The translations under genes and the position numbers were made by a program. This document shows, piece after piece, positions 23,576-33,187 of a stretch of 64,000 nt of DNA. How positions within the stretch are numbered: position 1 is the stretch's first letter; every line of letters starts with the position of its first letter. Source of the stretch: Tsukamurella paurometabola DSM 20162 (GTDB lineage: Bacteria; Actinomycetota; Actinomycetes; Mycobacteriales; Mycobacteriaceae); the NCBI RefSeq assembly GCF_000092225.1, contig NC_014158.1:1116001-1180000 (forward strand), written 5' to 3'. Below the pieces are notes generated by a model. The model made no database searches, was not told where the DNA came from, and saw nothing but the letters and a program-made list of their open reading frames with translations.

Positions 23576-24196
23576 TCAGCGTCCCTCGTATCCCACCGCG
23601 TCGTATCCGGTGCGGCCGAACTGCTGCAGCTGCGGCACCCCGTCGTGATCGAAGGCGAACACCGATGCCGACGCCGGCAGCACCGGCAGATGCCGGCCGA
23701 ACCGGGCGTCGGCGTCGAGGAACCGCGCCGCCAGTACCCGGCCGATATGCCCGTGCGCCACGAGCACCACATCGCCGTCGGCCATCGCGTCCCGTGCTTT
23801 GGCCAGCACGTCGTCGGCGCGCGCGGCGACCGCGTCGATCGACTCGCCGCCCGGGATCGGCGCGTCCCACACCGTCCACCCGGCCACATCTCGCCGGATC
23901 TCCACGCTGGTCACCCCCTCGTAGTCGCCGTAATCCCACTCGGCCAACTCCGGTTCGATCCCGGTCACGGTCAGGCCGGCGAGTTCGGCGGTCCGGGCGG
24001 CGCGCTCGCGCGGGCTCACCCATACGGTCGGTTGCCGCAGCCGTAGTGCGGCGACCACCGGTGCGAGCGCTCGGGCCTGCTCCTCGCCGGTGGGCGTGAG
24101 CGGTACGTCAGTGATGCCGGTGTGCCGGCCCGAACGCGACCATGCGGTCTCGCCGTGGCGGATGTAGACGAGGCGGTGCTGCGGTGCATTGCTCAC
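23576..24196 (-). CDS. gpm2: histidine phosphatase superfamily acid phosphatase
   Basis: A 206-residue phosphoglycerate-mutase-like phosphatase. The catalytic RHGE is at residues 13-16 and the second histidine in VLVAHGHIGR. It matches Rv3214 (GpmB/Gpm2), which in M. tuberculosis is an acid phosphatase rather than a mutase. GTG at 24196 is preferred since the conserved sequence begins right after; the open frame continues to 24838 but overlaps the parA gene on the other strand. The 3' end is convergent with the membrane protein gene. Confidence 0.85.
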   Translation of the reverse strand: MSNAPQHRLVYIRHGETAWSRSGRHTGITDVPLTPTGEEQARALAPVVAALRLRQPTVWVSPRERAARTAELAGLTVTGIEPELAEWDYGDYEGVTSVEIRRDVAGWTVWDAPIPGGESIDAVAARADDVLAKARDAMADGDVVLVAHGHIGRVLAARFLDADARFGRHLPVLPASASVFAFDHDGVPQLQQFGRTGYDAVGYEGR

Positions 24197-24233
24197 TGCA
24201 CCATCGTGGCGCACGACTGGGTAGGGTCGCAGC

Positions 24234-25052
24234 ATGACACCAGTGACCGGTCGTGGCCCGTACGTCCTGGCCGTCGCGAACCAGAAGGGCGGCGTGGCCA
24301 AGACCACCACCGTCGCCAGTCTCGGCGCCGCCCTGGCCGAGCTCGGCGCGCGGGTCCTCGTCGTCGACCTGGATCCGCAGGGCTGCCTGACCTTCTCGCT
24401 CGGCCACAATCCCGATCGGATCCAGCACAGCGTGCACGATGTGCTGTTGGGCGACAAGGCGATCGACGAGGTGCTCGTCGAAGCGGAGGACGGCGTCACC
24501 GTGCTCCCCGCCACCCTCGACCTGGCCGGCGCCGAGGCCCTGTTGCTCATGCGGGCGGGCCGCGAGTACGCGCTCAAGCGGGCGCTCGCCGAGGTCGCGG
24601 ACCGGTTCGATGTCGTGATCATCGACTGCCCGCCCAGCCTGGGCGTGCTCACCCTCAACGGGCTCACGGCCGCCGATGCGGTCGCGATCCCGCTGCAGTG
24701 CGAGACCCTCGCGCACCGCGGCGTGGGGCAGCTGCTCAAGACGGTGCGCGACGTCCAGGCGATCACCAATCCGGAGCTGACGATGCTCGGGGCGATCGCC
24801 ACGCTGTACGACGCGCGCACCACCCACAGTCGCGACATCCTCTCCGATGTCGCGGACCGCTACGACCTCGCGGTGCTGTCGCCACCGATCCCGCGCACCG
24901 TCCGGTTCGCGGAGGCCAACGCGGCCGGGCGCACCGTGCTCGCGGGCCGGAAGAACAAGGGCGCCACCGCCTACCGCGATCTGGCGAAGAGCCTCGACGC
25001 GCACGTGCGTGACGGTGCGCCGTTGGTCACCTGGGAGCCCGAGGCTCCCTGA
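24234..25052 (+). CDS. ParA/Soj-family ATPase (orphan)
   Basis: A 272-residue ParA-type ATPase with the deviant Walker A K18GGVAK23TT, switch region DLDPQG and Walker B VVIIDCPPSLG. It corresponds to Rv3213c, an orphan Soj-like protein without a ParB partner next to it; the chromosome-partition parA is elsewhere. ATG at 24234 lies 6 nt after TAGGGT (24222-24227) and is likely leaderless. Its end is 4 nt from the convergent stop of the next gene. Confidence 0.88.
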   Translation: MTPVTGRGPYVLAVANQKGGVAKTTTVASLGAALAELGARVLVVDLDPQGCLTFSLGHNPDRIQHSVHDVLLGDKAIDEVLVEAEDGVTVLPATLDLAGAEALLLMRAGREYALKRALAEVADRFDVVIIDCPPSLGVLTLNGLTAADAVAIPLQCETLAHRGVGQLLKTVRDVQAITNPELTMLGAIATLYDARTTHSRDILSDVADRYDLAVLSPPIPRTVRFAEANAAGRTVLAGRKNKGATAYRDLAKSLDAHVRDGAPLVTWEPEAP

Positions 25053-25056
25053 CCGC

Positions 25057-26295
25057 TCAGGCGGGCGCGTACGCCTGCACCGTCTTCCCCCACTGGGCGA
25101 CGATGGTCTCGCCCGCGAGGGCGAGCAATACGGGCCCGCCGGTGTACCCGGGCCGCGGGATCGGTGCCAGCCGTACCTGATTGCGGCCGGCCAGGTTGTA
25201 CGCCGCCAGTGAGGTGGGGCCGGGCACCACGATCTGTCCACCGATCAGCGTTCCGGGGCCGAGGGTTCCGGGGATCACCATCTGCGCGATCAGCGTCGAC
25301 GCATCGATCACCACGGTCGAGGTGCCGGTGAAGAACGAGACCACCCCGGCTTCGGCGACCACGGGAACGCTGCGCGGCGCACCGCCCGGTGTGGTGGTGA
25401 TGTCCACCGACTGGCGCACCTCGCCGCGGTATCCCACGGTGACCACCCGTGCGGGCTGCCCGTCGTGGGCGGGGACGTACGCGGCGGCACCGTCGCGGGT
25501 GGCGGCCAGGAGTCGTGGGCGGTCGTCCTCGGAGGTGCTCGCGGTGCCCAGCGCGGGCGCGACCACCGAGGAGGTCTCCTGCGGCCGATCGGCGTCCTTG
25601 GGGGCGATACCGACCACGGTGAGTCGCGGATTCGGTTCGGTGGGGCAGCTCTCCAGCACCACGAGTGAGGGGCTGGCGGGCAATGCCGAGCCGAGGGTGC
25701 AGCCCGAGCGGGGCTGTACACCGGGGTTGACCGGCACATCGGGGCGGCCGTACTGCACCGTGGAGACCAGGTCAGACCGGAAGGCGTCCACCCGACGCGG
25801 CCCCTGCGCGACCGCGTAACTGCCGTCGGACGCGGTGGTGATATCGGGATCCTGCTGTCCGGATCGGGTGTATTTGCGCTGTCCGGTGCCCGGGTCGAGT
25901 GCGGTGATCTCGCCGCAGCCGCGGGCGTCGGGGTAGTAGGCCAGCACCAACCCGGCGTTGGTGGACAGGCCGCAGGTATCGGTGTCGCGCTGGTAGCGCC
26001 AGGTGCGCGCACCGGTCGCGGGATCGTGGCCCGAGACCTCGCCGCCGCTGGCCAGGACCACCCCGCCGGCCATCGAGAGTGCGGGCCGATCGGCCGTTCT
26101 CGTCCAGGTGGGACGCAGTGCGGCGGGGAGTTCGGCCAAGGGGGTCGCCTCGGCCGACGGTGCCGGCACGGTCTCGCTCACGGTCTTGCGGGCCGAACTG
26201 AAGTTCCACACGGCCAGGCCCGCGATCAGGACCGCGACCACGATCGCGGCCGTCACGGCGAGGTCGACTCGGGTCCGGCGCTCGGGTTTCACCAC
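25057..26295 (-). CDS. membrane-anchored beta-propeller (PQQ-like) protein
   Basis: A 412-residue protein with one N-terminal membrane helix (LAVTAAIVVAVLIAGLAVWNF) and a large extracytoplasmic region of repeated WD/PQQ-like blades (GEVSGHDPATGARTW, ITALDPGTGQRKY and similar). It is the counterpart of Rv3212, conserved in Mycobacteriales and lying beside the Soj-like gene. Function is unknown. Start GTG 26295 follows TACGCT (minus strand, 26303-26308) by 7 nt, predicted leaderless; a second GTG follows immediately. Confidence 0.8.
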   Translation of the reverse strand: MVKPERRTRVDLAVTAAIVVAVLIAGLAVWNFSSARKTVSETVPAPSAEATPLAELPAALRPTWTRTADRPALSMAGGVVLASGGEVSGHDPATGARTWRYQRDTDTCGLSTNAGLVLAYYPDARGCGEITALDPGTGQRKYTRSGQQDPDITTASDGSYAVAQGPRRVDAFRSDLVSTVQYGRPDVPVNPGVQPRSGCTLGSALPASPSLVVLESCPTEPNPRLTVVGIAPKDADRPQETSSVVAPALGTASTSEDDRPRLLAATRDGAAAYVPAHDGQPARVVTVGYRGEVRQSVDITTTPGGAPRSVPVVAEAGVVSFFTGTSTVVIDASTLIAQMVIPGTLGPGTLIGGQIVVPGPTSLAAYNLAGRNQVRLAPIPRPGYTGGPVLLALAGETIVAQWGKTVQAYAPA

Positions 26296-26324
26296 GGCAC
26301 CGAGCGTAGCGGGACGTGGGACGA

Positions 26325-26552
26325 CTACTGAGCGGCGAAACCGACCGAGCGGTTCTCGTTGCTGCCGATCTCGACGTACGCCACGCGGGCGGCGGGAACC
26401 AGGTACTGCTTGCCCTTCTCATCGGTGAGGGCGAGCACCGCGGAGCTGCCACCGAAGACGTCGGTGACGGCCTTCTTCACGTCGTCCGCCGAATCCTTGC
26501 TCTGCACCACGAGTTCGCGGTTCGAGTCCGCGATACCGATCTTGATCTCCAT
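26325..26552 (-). CDS. DUF3107 family protein
   Basis: A 75-residue protein of the actinobacterial DUF3107 family (Rv3208A/TB9.4 type). It begins MEIKIGIADSNRELVV and ends YVEIGSNENRSVGFAAQ, covering the whole family length. It is cytoplasmic, of unknown function, and conserved across Mycobacteriales next to rhlE and the ferritin-like protein, as here. ATG start at 26552. Confidence 0.88.
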   Translation of the reverse strand: MEIKIGIADSNRELVVQSKDSADDVKKAVTDVFGGSSAVLALTDEKGKQYLVPAARVAYVEIGSNENRSVGFAAQ

Positions 26553-26608
26553 GCCACGAGGTTATCCGCCCACGCGAGGCGGGAGTGCGCCGGTTCTGCT
26601 GACAGCAG

Positions 26609-27280
26609 TTAGCCCAGCCCCAACGTGGCCATCCGCTCGGCGTGCCGGGTCTGCAGGGACTCGAAGAACTGGGCGATCCCGGGCAGGTCGGCCGAGGATT
26701 CGAAGATCAGCGCCGACAGCTCGTCGCGGGTCGCCAGGACCTCCTGGGCCTGGGTGATGGCATCGGAGAGCAGCCGCCGTCCCCACAGCGTGAGCGGTGA
26801 GCGCAGCGCCGGATTGGCCGTGATCGCATCGCGCACCCGCTGCACCACGAAGTCCGATTCGCTGGTGTCGGCGAGCACCTCGCTGACCGCGGCCGAGGCC
26901 TCGTCGGGCAGCGCGCGGGCGATCTCGGAGTAGAAGTCGGCGGCCAATCCATCGCCGATGTACGCCTTGACCAGTGCCTCGTTCCAATTCCGCGGAGTGG
27001 TGCGCGCGTGGTAGCGGGAGATCACCGGCTGGAACGGCGCGGTCGCCTCCACCACGTCTTGGCCGCGGGATTCGAGCTCGGCGGCCAGCTTCTCGAAGTT
27101 GCGCATCTGGGTGGCGGCCATGGAGCCGACGGCGATCCGGCCGCGCAGGTCGGGTGCCATCTCGGACTCCTTGGCGAGGCGCTCGAAAGCCGCCAGCTCG
27201 CCGTAGGCCAGGACCGCGAGCAGCGCCGAGACGCCGGGGTGTTCGTCGGTGATGCCCGGGGCCTGCGCCTGCTCGCTCAT
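26609..27280 (-). CDS. ferritin-like fold protein (MiaE-like, Rv3210c type)
   Basis: A 223-residue all-helical protein of the PF13794 family, related to the diiron tRNA hydroxylase MiaE. Possible metal ligands Glu and His recur in helices (AYGELAAFERL, RNFEKLAAELE, RYHARTTPRNWNEAL, DFYSEIARAL). No activity has been shown for the mycobacterial homologue Rv3210c as far as I know. ATG at 27280 is chosen; another ATG three codons earlier (27289) is possible, and neither has a strong ribosome site. Divergent from rhlE. Confidence 0.75.
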   Translation of the reverse strand: MSEQAQAPGITDEHPGVSALLAVLAYGELAAFERLAKESEMAPDLRGRIAVGSMAATQMRNFEKLAAELESRGQDVVEATAPFQPVISRYHARTTPRNWNEALVKAYIGDGLAADFYSEIARALPDEASAAVSEVLADTSESDFVVQRVRDAITANPALRSPLTLWGRRLLSDAITQAQEVLATRDELSALIFESSADLPGIAQFFESLQTRHAERMATLGLG

Positions 27281-27457
27281 GCTGCACATGCTAGAGGTAC
27301 GGGCCGGGCGGGGTAGCATGGTCGGCAGCGATCGGTTTCGGTCGCCGGTAGTTGTGCGCGCACTCCGCCCCGTCGCCGAACGGCAGGGCGTCGAGCGACG
27401 ATGACGGCCCGAGACAGGGGCCGGGGATTCATCGGCCGGAAAGTGCGCGCGTGAGAC

Positions 27458-29092
27458 ATGAACGCGACGCATTCGCCGCCGATGAAAGGCAGAACCATCA
27501 CCACTGCGAACACTGACATCCATACCGAGCCCGCCGCCGCGGAGGGCCTGCCGGACGTGCACGTGATCGGCGACGACCACGTCTCGCCCAGCTTCGCCGA
27601 GCTCGGCGTCGACCAGGGCATCGTCGACGCCCTGGGCAAGCGGGGTATCGAGCGCACCTTCGCGATCCAGGAGCTCACGCTGCCGCTGGCGCTGGCCGGC
27701 AACGACCTCATCGGCCAGGCCCGCACGGGCATGGGTAAGACCTACGGCTTCGGCGTCCCGCTGCTCGACCGCCTCGTCACGCAGGCCCGTGCCGATGTCG
27801 GCGAAGACGGGCTGCGGGCGCTCGACGGCACCCCGCGCGCCCTCATCATCGTCCCCACTCGCGAGCTGTGCGTGCAGGTCACCGACGATCTGGCGCAGGC
27901 CTCCGATGGCGTGCGCGTGCAGACCACCAAGGGCGAGCGCGACCTGAAGATCACCTCGATCTACGGCGGCCGACCGTACGAGGCCCAGATCGAGGCGCTG
28001 CAGAAGGGGGTCGACGTGGTCGTCGGCACCCCGGGCCGCCTGCTGGACCTGGCGAACCAGGGCCACCTCGTGCTCGGCAAGATCCAGATCCTGGTGCTCG
28101 ACGAGGCCGACGAGATGCTCGACCTGGGCTTCCTGCCCGATATCGAACGCATTCTCACCATGGTTCCCACCGACCGGCAGACGATGCTGTTCTCGGCCAC
28201 CATGCCGGGCCCGATCATCACGCTGGCCCGCACCTTCCTCAAGCAGCCCACGCACGTGCGCGCCGAGCATCACGACGATTCCGCCGTGCACGAGCGCACC
28301 ACCCAGTACGTCTACCGCGCGCACGCGCTGGACAAGACGGAGCTGGTCGCGAAGGTTCTGCAGGCGCAGGGCCGCGGCGCCACGATGATCTTCACCCGCA
28401 CCAAGCGCACCGCGCAGAAGGTGGCGGACGAGCTCGGCGAGCGCGGCTTCAAGGTCGGTGCCGTGCACGGCGACCTCGGCCAGGTCGCGCGGGAGAAGGC
28501 GCTCGGCAAGTTCCGCGACGGTTCGATCGACGTGCTGGTCGCGACCGACGTGGCCGCCCGCGGTATCGATATCGACGACGTCACCCACGTCATCAACTTC
28601 CAATGCCCCGAGGACGACAAGACGTACGTGCACCGCATCGGCCGCACCGGTCGTGCGGGTAAGACCGGTACCGCGGTCACGCTGGTCGACTGGGACGAGC
28701 TGCACCGCTGGGAGCTCATCGACAAGGCCCTCGGCCTCGGTAAGCCCGAGCCGGTGGAGACCTACAGCTCCAGCGAGCACCTGTTCACCGACCTCGGCAT
28801 CGACCCGAAGGTCAAGGGCAGTCTGCCGGGCGTGCGCAAACGCGCCGAGGGCGAGGTCGTCGAGCGCACGCCGCGGGAGAAGCGCACCAGCACCCGCACG
28901 CGCACCCGCACGCGTGGCGGTCGCGCCGCCGACGGTGCCGCGGCTGCGGCGGAGGCGGGCGCGCCGGCGGAGGAGACACCGTCGACCCGTGCCGACGGAG
29001 ACGACGCCGCGCCGCGCAAGCGCCGCCGTCGCCGCCGCTCGGGCGCGAAGAAGACCGAGGGCGCCGCACCCGCCGAGACTGCGGGCGAGTAA
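27458..29092 (+). CDS. rhlE: DEAD-box ATP-dependent RNA helicase
   Basis: A 544-residue DEAD-box helicase unwinding RNA, probably in ribosome assembly or mRNA decay. Q motif (FAIQELTLPLAL), motif I (ARTGMGKT), DEAD, SAT and HRIGRTGRAG are all intact. After the two RecA domains comes a long low-complexity tail rich in Arg/Thr (TRTRTRTRGGR) and a basic cluster (RKRRRRRR) expected to bind RNA. It matches Rv3211. Start is uncertain: ATG 27458 or ATG 27482 (MKGRTITTAN). The 160-bp leader ahead of it may carry cold- or self-regulation, but nothing specific is visible. Confidence 0.93.
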   Translation: MNATHSPPMKGRTITTANTDIHTEPAAAEGLPDVHVIGDDHVSPSFAELGVDQGIVDALGKRGIERTFAIQELTLPLALAGNDLIGQARTGMGKTYGFGVPLLDRLVTQARADVGEDGLRALDGTPRALIIVPTRELCVQVTDDLAQASDGVRVQTTKGERDLKITSIYGGRPYEAQIEALQKGVDVVVGTPGRLLDLANQGHLVLGKIQILVLDEADEMLDLGFLPDIERILTMVPTDRQTMLFSATMPGPIITLARTFLKQPTHVRAEHHDDSAVHERTTQYVYRAHALDKTELVAKVLQAQGRGATMIFTRTKRTAQKVADELGERGFKVGAVHGDLGQVAREKALGKFRDGSIDVLVATDVAARGIDIDDVTHVINFQCPEDDKTYVHRIGRTGRAGKTGTAVTLVDWDELHRWELIDKALGLGKPEPVETYSSSEHLFTDLGIDPKVKGSLPGVRKRAEGEVVERTPREKRTSTRTRTRTRGGRAADGAAAAAEAGAPAEETPSTRADGDDAAPRKRRRRRRSGAKKTEGAAPAETAGE

Positions 29093-29109
29093 CAGCCCGG
29101 AGGGTCCAC

Positions 29110-29160
29110 CGAACGACGGGCCCGGCGACCGCCGAACGGCGGTCGCCGAGTCGTTGTTTT
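29110..29160 (+). terminator. rhlE terminator
   Basis: An 11-bp stem (CGGCGACCGCC, 29123-29133; GGCGGTCGCCG, 29138-29148) with an outer AACGAC/GTCGTT pair and a GTTTTC run after it. It separates rhlE from the DUF418 gene. Confidence 0.8.
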
Positions 29161-29178
29161 CTCGGAAGGGTGGTCATC

Positions 29179-30324
29179 ATGACGACCACCACCGCCCCCA
29201 CCGCCTCGTCGCGGCGCATCGCCTCGCTCGACGTGGCGCGCGGCATCGCGATCCTCGGCACCCTGGGAACCAACATCTGGATCTTCACCGAGCCCTCGGG
29301 CATGGTGGGCTACATCGATTCGGTCGGCACCGAGTCGCTCCCCATCCGGATTCTGCAGACGCTCGCGCAGGGCAAGTTCCTCGGGCTGCTGAGCCTCATG
29401 TTCGGCGTGGGCCTGGCGATCCAGCAGGCCTCCGCCGCCCGGCACGACCGGCCGTGGCCGGGACGGTACTGGCGGCGCGCCCTGGTGCTCCTGCTCGACG
29501 GCCTGGTGCACTTCCTGCTGGTCGCCGAGTTCGACGTTCTCATGGGCTACGCCCTCGTCTCGTTCCTGGTATCGGCGTTGCTGATCCTGCAGCCACGGGC
29601 GCGCACCCGCTGGGTGGTCGGCGCGATCGCGGTGCATCTGGCGGTGGTGACACTGGCCGTGGTGGCGATGATGCTTCCCGGGAGCGCGGACGGGTCGGGC
29701 GCTGGCCGGCGCCAGGGTGTCAATCCGTACGCCGACGGCTCGTTCTGGGATCTCGTGCTGTTCCGCGCCGATCACGCGCTGGTCTTCCGCGCCGAGACGA
29801 TCTTCATGATCCCGCTCACGATCGCGATGTTCCTCACCGGCGCACGGCTTTTCCAGTCCGGGCTGTTCGCTCCGGACGGCGCCGCACTGCGCCGCAGGCT
29901 GATGCTGCTGGGCGCGTTCGCGGCTCCCGTCGACCTCGCCTTCGGCGTGTTCGGTGCACCGCTGGGCCTGGCGGGTCCCGCGGTCTTCGTGGGGCGCTAC
30001 GTGATCGCGCCGATCGTCGCGCTCGGACTGTTGGCCCTGATCGCCGAGTTCTATCAGCGTCGTGGCACGGGCCGCGCGGGCCGGGCGATGGGCCGGATCG
30101 GTACCACAGCGCTGAGTTGCTATGTGCTGCAGAACATCATCGCCTCGGTGATCTGCTACGGCTGGGGTTTCGGACTGGCCGCGCGCTACGGCGGCGAGCA
30201 CCGCTTGCTGCTGACCGTGCTGGTCTTCTTCGCGGTGGTGGCGTGCTTGCTCGTCGCGTCGACACTATGGACGCGCCGCTTCCCGCGGGGACCGATCGAG
30301 ATGATGATGCACCGCGTCGCCTGA
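29179..30324 (+). CDS. DUF418 (YeiB-like) membrane protein
   Basis: A 381-residue polytopic membrane protein of the DUF418/YeiB family. It opens with the family signature RRIASLDVARGIAILGTLGTN and ends with the DUF418 domain (MGRIGTTALSCYVLQNIIASVI). About eight to ten membrane segments. Members are acyltransferase-like or transport-linked, with no fixed function. ATG at 29179 has GGAAGGG 8 nt upstream; an in-frame GTG at 29170 would overlap that site. It has no clear M. tuberculosis counterpart at this place, so it is an insertion in the syntenic block. Confidence 0.85.
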   Translation: MTTTTAPTASSRRIASLDVARGIAILGTLGTNIWIFTEPSGMVGYIDSVGTESLPIRILQTLAQGKFLGLLSLMFGVGLAIQQASAARHDRPWPGRYWRRALVLLLDGLVHFLLVAEFDVLMGYALVSFLVSALLILQPRARTRWVVGAIAVHLAVVTLAVVAMMLPGSADGSGAGRRQGVNPYADGSFWDLVLFRADHALVFRAETIFMIPLTIAMFLTGARLFQSGLFAPDGAALRRRLMLLGAFAAPVDLAFGVFGAPLGLAGPAVFVGRYVIAPIVALGLLALIAEFYQRRGTGRAGRAMGRIGTTALSCYVLQNIIASVICYGWGFGLAARYGGEHRLLLTVLVFFAVVACLLVASTLWTRRFPRGPIEMMMHRVA

Positions 30325-30339
30325 CGGCGACGGGTGGGC

Positions 30340-31044
<705 letters not shown>

Positions 31045-31121
31045 TCACCCCGACCTACCGACAATACTCCCGTACGACGGCGCCCCTCGCGAGCGCCGCG
31101 CGGTCGTGGCAAGCTACCTCC

Positions 31122-32090
31122 GTGTCGGCACTCGCTCAACTGGACCGGACCAGCGACGTCTGGCCGGGCGAGTTCCTCGCGGTCCGCGGGCAGCGACTGT
31201 TCGTCCGGCACGTCGACGAGGCCGCCGCCGTCACCGCACCGTCGGACCCCCGGCCCACGGTCATGATGATCCACGGCCTGGGCGGGTCGTCGATCAACTG
31301 GACTGATCTGGGGCAGATCCTCGCTCCCGTTGCCGCGTCGTACGCCCCGGACCTACCGGGATTCGGGCTTTCGGACCCGCCCGCCGACGGCGACTACGGC
31401 ATCGAGGCGTTCGCGGAGATCGTGATCGCCTACCTCGAGACCCTGGTCGCCGTGCGCGGCGGGGCTGTGCATCTGGTGGGGAACTCGCTCGGCGGCGCCA
31501 TCGCCGTGCGGGTGGCGATGCTCCGGCCCGACCTGCTGCGCAGCCTCAGCCTGATCTCGCCCGCGTTCCCGGATCTGCGGCCGCGAGTACGACGCCTGCA
31601 GTTCCTGCCGCTGTCGCTGGTTCGGATCCCGGTGGTGGGTCCGGCGGGTTTCCGGCTGGTGGGCAGCGCCTACCCGGAGCGGCAGGTGGACCAGACCTTG
31701 CGCGAGATCCTCGTCGATCCCGCCGCGATGGGCCCGGTCCGGCGCAGCCAGGCGATCGATCAGGCGGTCGCCCGGGCGTCGATGCCCTGGGCGCCCGACG
31801 CGCTGGCCGCCAGCTTCAACGCGCTGGTCCGGAGCTGGATCGTCGATTTCGGTGCTGCGCACTGGGCGGCCGCGCGCGCGGTCTCGGTGCCGACCGCCGT
31901 GATCTGGGGAGCTCGCGACCTGCTGGTCAGCGTCGGGGTCGCGCCCAAGGTGGTGCGGCACATCCGAGGCAGCACGCTCACCGTGTTCGAGGACGTGGGT
32001 CACGTGGCCCAGATGGAACGCCCGGTGGAGACGGCCCGCCTGGTGCGCGAGCTCGTCATCGCGGCGGAGTCGGCGCCGGTTTTCCGCTGA
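31122..32090 (+). CDS. alpha/beta hydrolase
   Basis: A 322-residue alpha/beta-fold hydrolase. Nucleophile elbow GNSLGG, oxyanion HGLGG, acid in WGARD and catalytic histidine in EDVGHVAQME are visible. It could be an esterase, lipase or haloperoxidase-like enzyme. GTG start at 31122 is inferred from length; the open frame extends upstream. It is divergent from the TetR gene and lies 52 bp before the DUF3152 gene. Substrate unknown. Confidence 0.8.
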   Translation: MSALAQLDRTSDVWPGEFLAVRGQRLFVRHVDEAAAVTAPSDPRPTVMMIHGLGGSSINWTDLGQILAPVAASYAPDLPGFGLSDPPADGDYGIEAFAEIVIAYLETLVAVRGGAVHLVGNSLGGAIAVRVAMLRPDLLRSLSLISPAFPDLRPRVRRLQFLPLSLVRIPVVGPAGFRLVGSAYPERQVDQTLREILVDPAAMGPVRRSQAIDQAVARASMPWAPDALAASFNALVRSWIVDFGAAHWAAARAVSVPTAVIWGARDLLVSVGVAPKVVRHIRGSTLTVFEDVGHVAQMERPVETARLVRELVIAAESAPVFR

Positions 32091-32142
32091 GAAGCCGTGT
32101 CGGTTCTGCACCCCCGGTCCGCTTCGTGGAATTGTTGACGAC

Positions 32143-33135
32143 GTGAGTAGTCCTTCGAACCCGAGGCGCCCTCGACCCGACGGGCGAGCGCCGCTGCGGG
32201 CGGAGTGGGACCCGATCAATTCGCCCGCCGACCGGAACCGGCCGCCGCGCGAGCGCGCCTATCGCAAGCAGAGCACGCTCTCCCGGATCCTGAGCACCTA
32301 CGGCTGGCGTGCCTACGCGGTTCCGGTGCTGGCGGTGCTCACCGTGTTCGCCCTGGTCGTGACCTTCTGGGGTAATCCGTTCCAGTCGAAGACGGCCACG
32401 GTCGACAACACGGCCGAGTCCATGTCCCGCAATCCGACGCCGGGCAAGACCATCGTCGGCGCGCCCACCGGTACGACGGTGCCCGGTCCGGTCCCGGTCG
32501 CCGGGCAGCTGCCGATCGGCGGTGACTTCACCACACACGGGGCCGGTCTGTGGCACGTGGTGCCCGGCGCGACGAAGAAGGTGGGCGAAGGCAAGCAGAA
32601 GGAGTACACCTACATGGTGGCCGTCGAGGACGGCGTCGACATGGGTGGACTCGGCGGTGACCAGCCGTTCGCGCAGATGATCGACCGTACCCTCGGTGAC
32701 CCGCGCAGCTGGGTGCACGATCCGGCGATCGCCTTCCGGCGCGTCGCCGAGGGCAAACCCGACTTCACGATCTCCCTCACGTCGCCGATGACCACGCGGC
32801 AGGCCTGCGGCTACTCGATCCAACTGGAATCGTCCTGTTACAACGGCGAGCTCGGGCGCGTGGTGATCAACCTGGCGCGCTGGGTGCGTGGCGCGACCGC
32901 CTTCGAGGGCGATCTCACCGGCTACCGCCAGTACGCGATCAACCACGAGGTCGGCCACGCCATCGGTTACGACAAGCACGTGCCTTGCCCCGCGCAGGGT
33001 GCGCTGGCGCCGATCATGATGCAGCAGAGCTTCGGGGTGGCCAATCGCGATATCTTCAACCTCGACCGGTCCGAGGGATTCGATAACGACCTGGTCTGTC
33101 GCCCCAACGCCTGGGTCGCCCCGGTGCTGCGCTGA
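32143..33135 (+). CDS. DUF3152 membrane-anchored zinc metalloprotease-like protein
   Basis: A 330-residue protein with a cytoplasmic Arg/Pro-rich N-terminus, one membrane helix (AVPVLAVLTVFALVVTF) and an extracytoplasmic DUF3152 domain. That domain holds H268EVGH272AIG275, a zincin site; the third histidine is at 279, one residue later than in classical metzincins (HExxHxxGxxxH). It resembles Rv3207c. Several cysteines (CGYS, SCYN, VPCP, LVCRP) may form disulfides outside the cell. Start GTG at 32143. It directly precedes moeZ. Confidence 0.85.
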   Translation: MSSPSNPRRPRPDGRAPLRAEWDPINSPADRNRPPRERAYRKQSTLSRILSTYGWRAYAVPVLAVLTVFALVVTFWGNPFQSKTATVDNTAESMSRNPTPGKTIVGAPTGTTVPGPVPVAGQLPIGGDFTTHGAGLWHVVPGATKKVGEGKQKEYTYMVAVEDGVDMGGLGGDQPFAQMIDRTLGDPRSWVHDPAIAFRRVAEGKPDFTISLTSPMTTRQACGYSIQLESSCYNGELGRVVINLARWVRGATAFEGDLTGYRQYAINHEVGHAIGYDKHVPCPAQGALAPIMMQQSFGVANRDIFNLDRSEGFDNDLVCRPNAWVAPVLR

Positions 33136-33151
33136 GCCGCCTTCACAATCG

Positions 33152-33178
33152 GGGAATGCCATCGCAGTCGGTGTCGTT
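33152..33178 (+). promoter_or_regulatory. SigH-type promoter of moeZ
   Basis: GGGAAT (33152-33157), 18 nt, GTT (33176-33178). The expected transcription start lies only a few bases before the GTG at 33188. The M. tuberculosis counterpart Rv3206c is, as I recall, part of the SigH response. Confidence 0.7.
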
Positions 33179-33187
33179 CCACCTCAC